From Erythrobacter sp. NAP1 (GTDB lineage: Bacteria > Pseudomonadota > Alphaproteobacteria > Sphingomonadales > Sphingomonadaceae), in assembly GCF_000152865.1 (NCBI RefSeq), contig NZ_CH672390.1, forward strand, positions 3,141,468 through 3,205,467: a stretch of 64,000 nt of DNA, read 5' to 3'. The notes under the pieces are model-generated. The model ran no database searches. It saw nothing but the letters and a program-made list of their open reading frames with translations, and was not told where the DNA came from. Every line of letters starts with the position of its first letter. Within the stretch, counting starts at the first letter, position 1. Of the stretch, positions 63,134-64,000 are shown piece by piece. Made by a program: the position numbers and the translations under genes.

Positions 63134-64000
63134 ATGACAGACAATCTTACTCCCAAGGCCATCGTGGCCGCTCTCGACGAACACATCATCGGACAAAAGG
63201 ACGCCAAGCGCGCGGTCGCGGTCGCCTTGCGCAATCGCTGGCGCCGCCAGCGGCTTGGCCCGGATCTTCGCGATGAAGTGACGCCCAAGAATATCCTCAT
63301 GATCGGCCCGACCGGCTGCGGTAAGACCGAGATCAGCCGCCGTCTTGCGAAGCTCGCCGAGGCTCCCTTCGTGAAGGTCGAGGCGACCAAGTTCACCGAG
63401 GTCGGCTATGTCGGGCGCGACGTTGAACAGATCGCGCGAGACCTTGTCGAGGAAGCGATCCGGCTGGAAAAAGAACGCCGCCGTGACAGCGTGCGCGAGG
63501 CCGCCTCCGAAGCCGCGATGGAGCGTCTGCTTACCGCGCTAGTCGGCGACAATGCGTCAGAAGCGACCCGCGAAAGCTTCCGCCAGCGTATCACCCAGAA
63601 CGCCATGAACGATGTCGAAGTCGAGATCGACGTGGTCGAGGCATCGAACACGCCGTTCGACATGGGCAATATGGGCGGCAACATGCAGATGATCGATTTG
63701 TCTGACATGATGGGCAAGGCGTTCGGCAAGAAGCCGACCAAGAAGCGTAAGCTGCGCGTGCCCGATGCATGGGACAAGCTCGTCGATGAAGAAGCCGACA
63801 AGCGCCTCGACGATGACGATGTCGCGCAGACCGCGCTACGCAATGCCGAGACCAACGGGATCGTCTTCCTGGACGAGATTGACAAGATCGCCGTCAGCGA
63901 CGTGCGCGGCGGATCGGTCAGCCGTGAAGGCGTGCAGCGCGATTTGCTGCCGCTGATCGAAGGCACGACCGTTGCGACCAAGTATGGTCCGATGAAGACC
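63134..64000 (+). CDS. hslU: ATP-dependent protease ATPase subunit HslU (3' end beyond window)
   Basis: The first 289 residues of the AAA+ unfoldase partner of HslV. The start [21 protein letters not shown] is typical. Walker A is GPTGCGKTE, and [16 protein letters not shown] is the pore-loop region with GYVG. The inserted I domain is seen between the two. Walker B is VFLDEIDK, followed by [15 protein letters not shown]. The gene continues past the right edge. It follows the DAO-like gene by 54 nt. Confidence 0.97.
   Translation, partial: MTDNLTPKAIVAALDEHIIGQKDAKRAVAVALRNRWRRQRLGPDLRDEVTPKNILMIGPTGCGKTEISRRLAKLAEAPFVKVEATKFTEVGYVGRDVEQIARDLVEEAIRLEKERRRDSVREAASEAAMERLLTALVGDNASEATRESFRQRITQNAMNDVEVEIDVVEASNTPFDMGNMGGNMQMIDLSDMMGKAFGKKPTKKRKLRVPDAWDKLVDEEADKRLDDDDVAQTALRNAETNGIVFLDEIDKIAVSDVRGGSVSREGVQRDLLPLIEGTTVATKYGPMKT

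Overview
The window is about 60% GC and almost fully coding. It reads as chromosome of an alphaproteobacterium of the order Sphingomonadales, most likely close to Erythrobacteraceae. That placement is inferred from the mix of families (COQ9, a CBP3-type ubiquinol-cytochrome c chaperone beside DUF177, DUF1134/EipA, a DAO-like gene between hslV and hslU, curlin-repeat proteins), not from a marker gene.

Region 1 (1-5.8 kb): the 3' end of a large M14-type peptidase, an ABC ATPase, and a rare fusion of an ABC-2 permease with an M1-type metallopeptidase. Region 2 (5.9-41.3 kb) is a large capsule locus of the ABC-transporter (group 2, Kps) type. It holds kpsS, kpsC, kdsB, kpsF/kdsD and kdsA for the Kdo linker, and kpsD, kpsE, kpsM and kpsT for export. 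It also holds rmlABCD for dTDP-L-rhamnose, manA and manC for GDP-mannose, and at least six glycosyltransferases, two of them very large multidomain enzymes. Possible decorators are an LTA-synthase-like phosphotransferase, a fatty-acid-hydroxylase-like membrane protein, an SDR and two PhyH-type dioxygenases. Most of these genes lie on the minus strand with 4-10 nt overlaps, so they are probably co-transcribed. A tRNA-Ser(GCU) lies at the right edge of the locus.

Region 3 (41.5-45.7 kb): tRNA-Ser, a DUF1134 protein, an aspartate-type aminotransferase, a GNAT, an HTH-like small protein and a PilZ protein. Region 4 (46-50.9 kb): two secreted curlin-repeat proteins, the second with about fifty Q-x-G units, flanking an OmpA-domain protein. 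Each gene has its own strong terminator. Region 5 (50.9-64 kb) is mostly core genes: ribE, ribD, a DUF4402 protein, a YgjP-like metallopeptidase, a YcgN-like cysteine-cluster protein, SCO1, an ankyrin protein, COQ9, ssb, a small membrane protein with an XRE regulator under a palindromic operator, a TonB-domain protein, DUF177, the CBP3 chaperone, bamE, hslV, a DAO-like oxidoreductase and the start of hslU.

The most unusual items are as follows. The DAO-like protein at 61955-63079 has its motifs in circularly permuted order. The curlin-repeat pair includes a solenoid several times the size of E. coli CsgA. KpsC has a single recognisable catalytic module. A histidine-phosphatase-family gene sits in the Kdo cluster where no kdsC is seen. 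Start codons are stated where the longest reading frame was not chosen.
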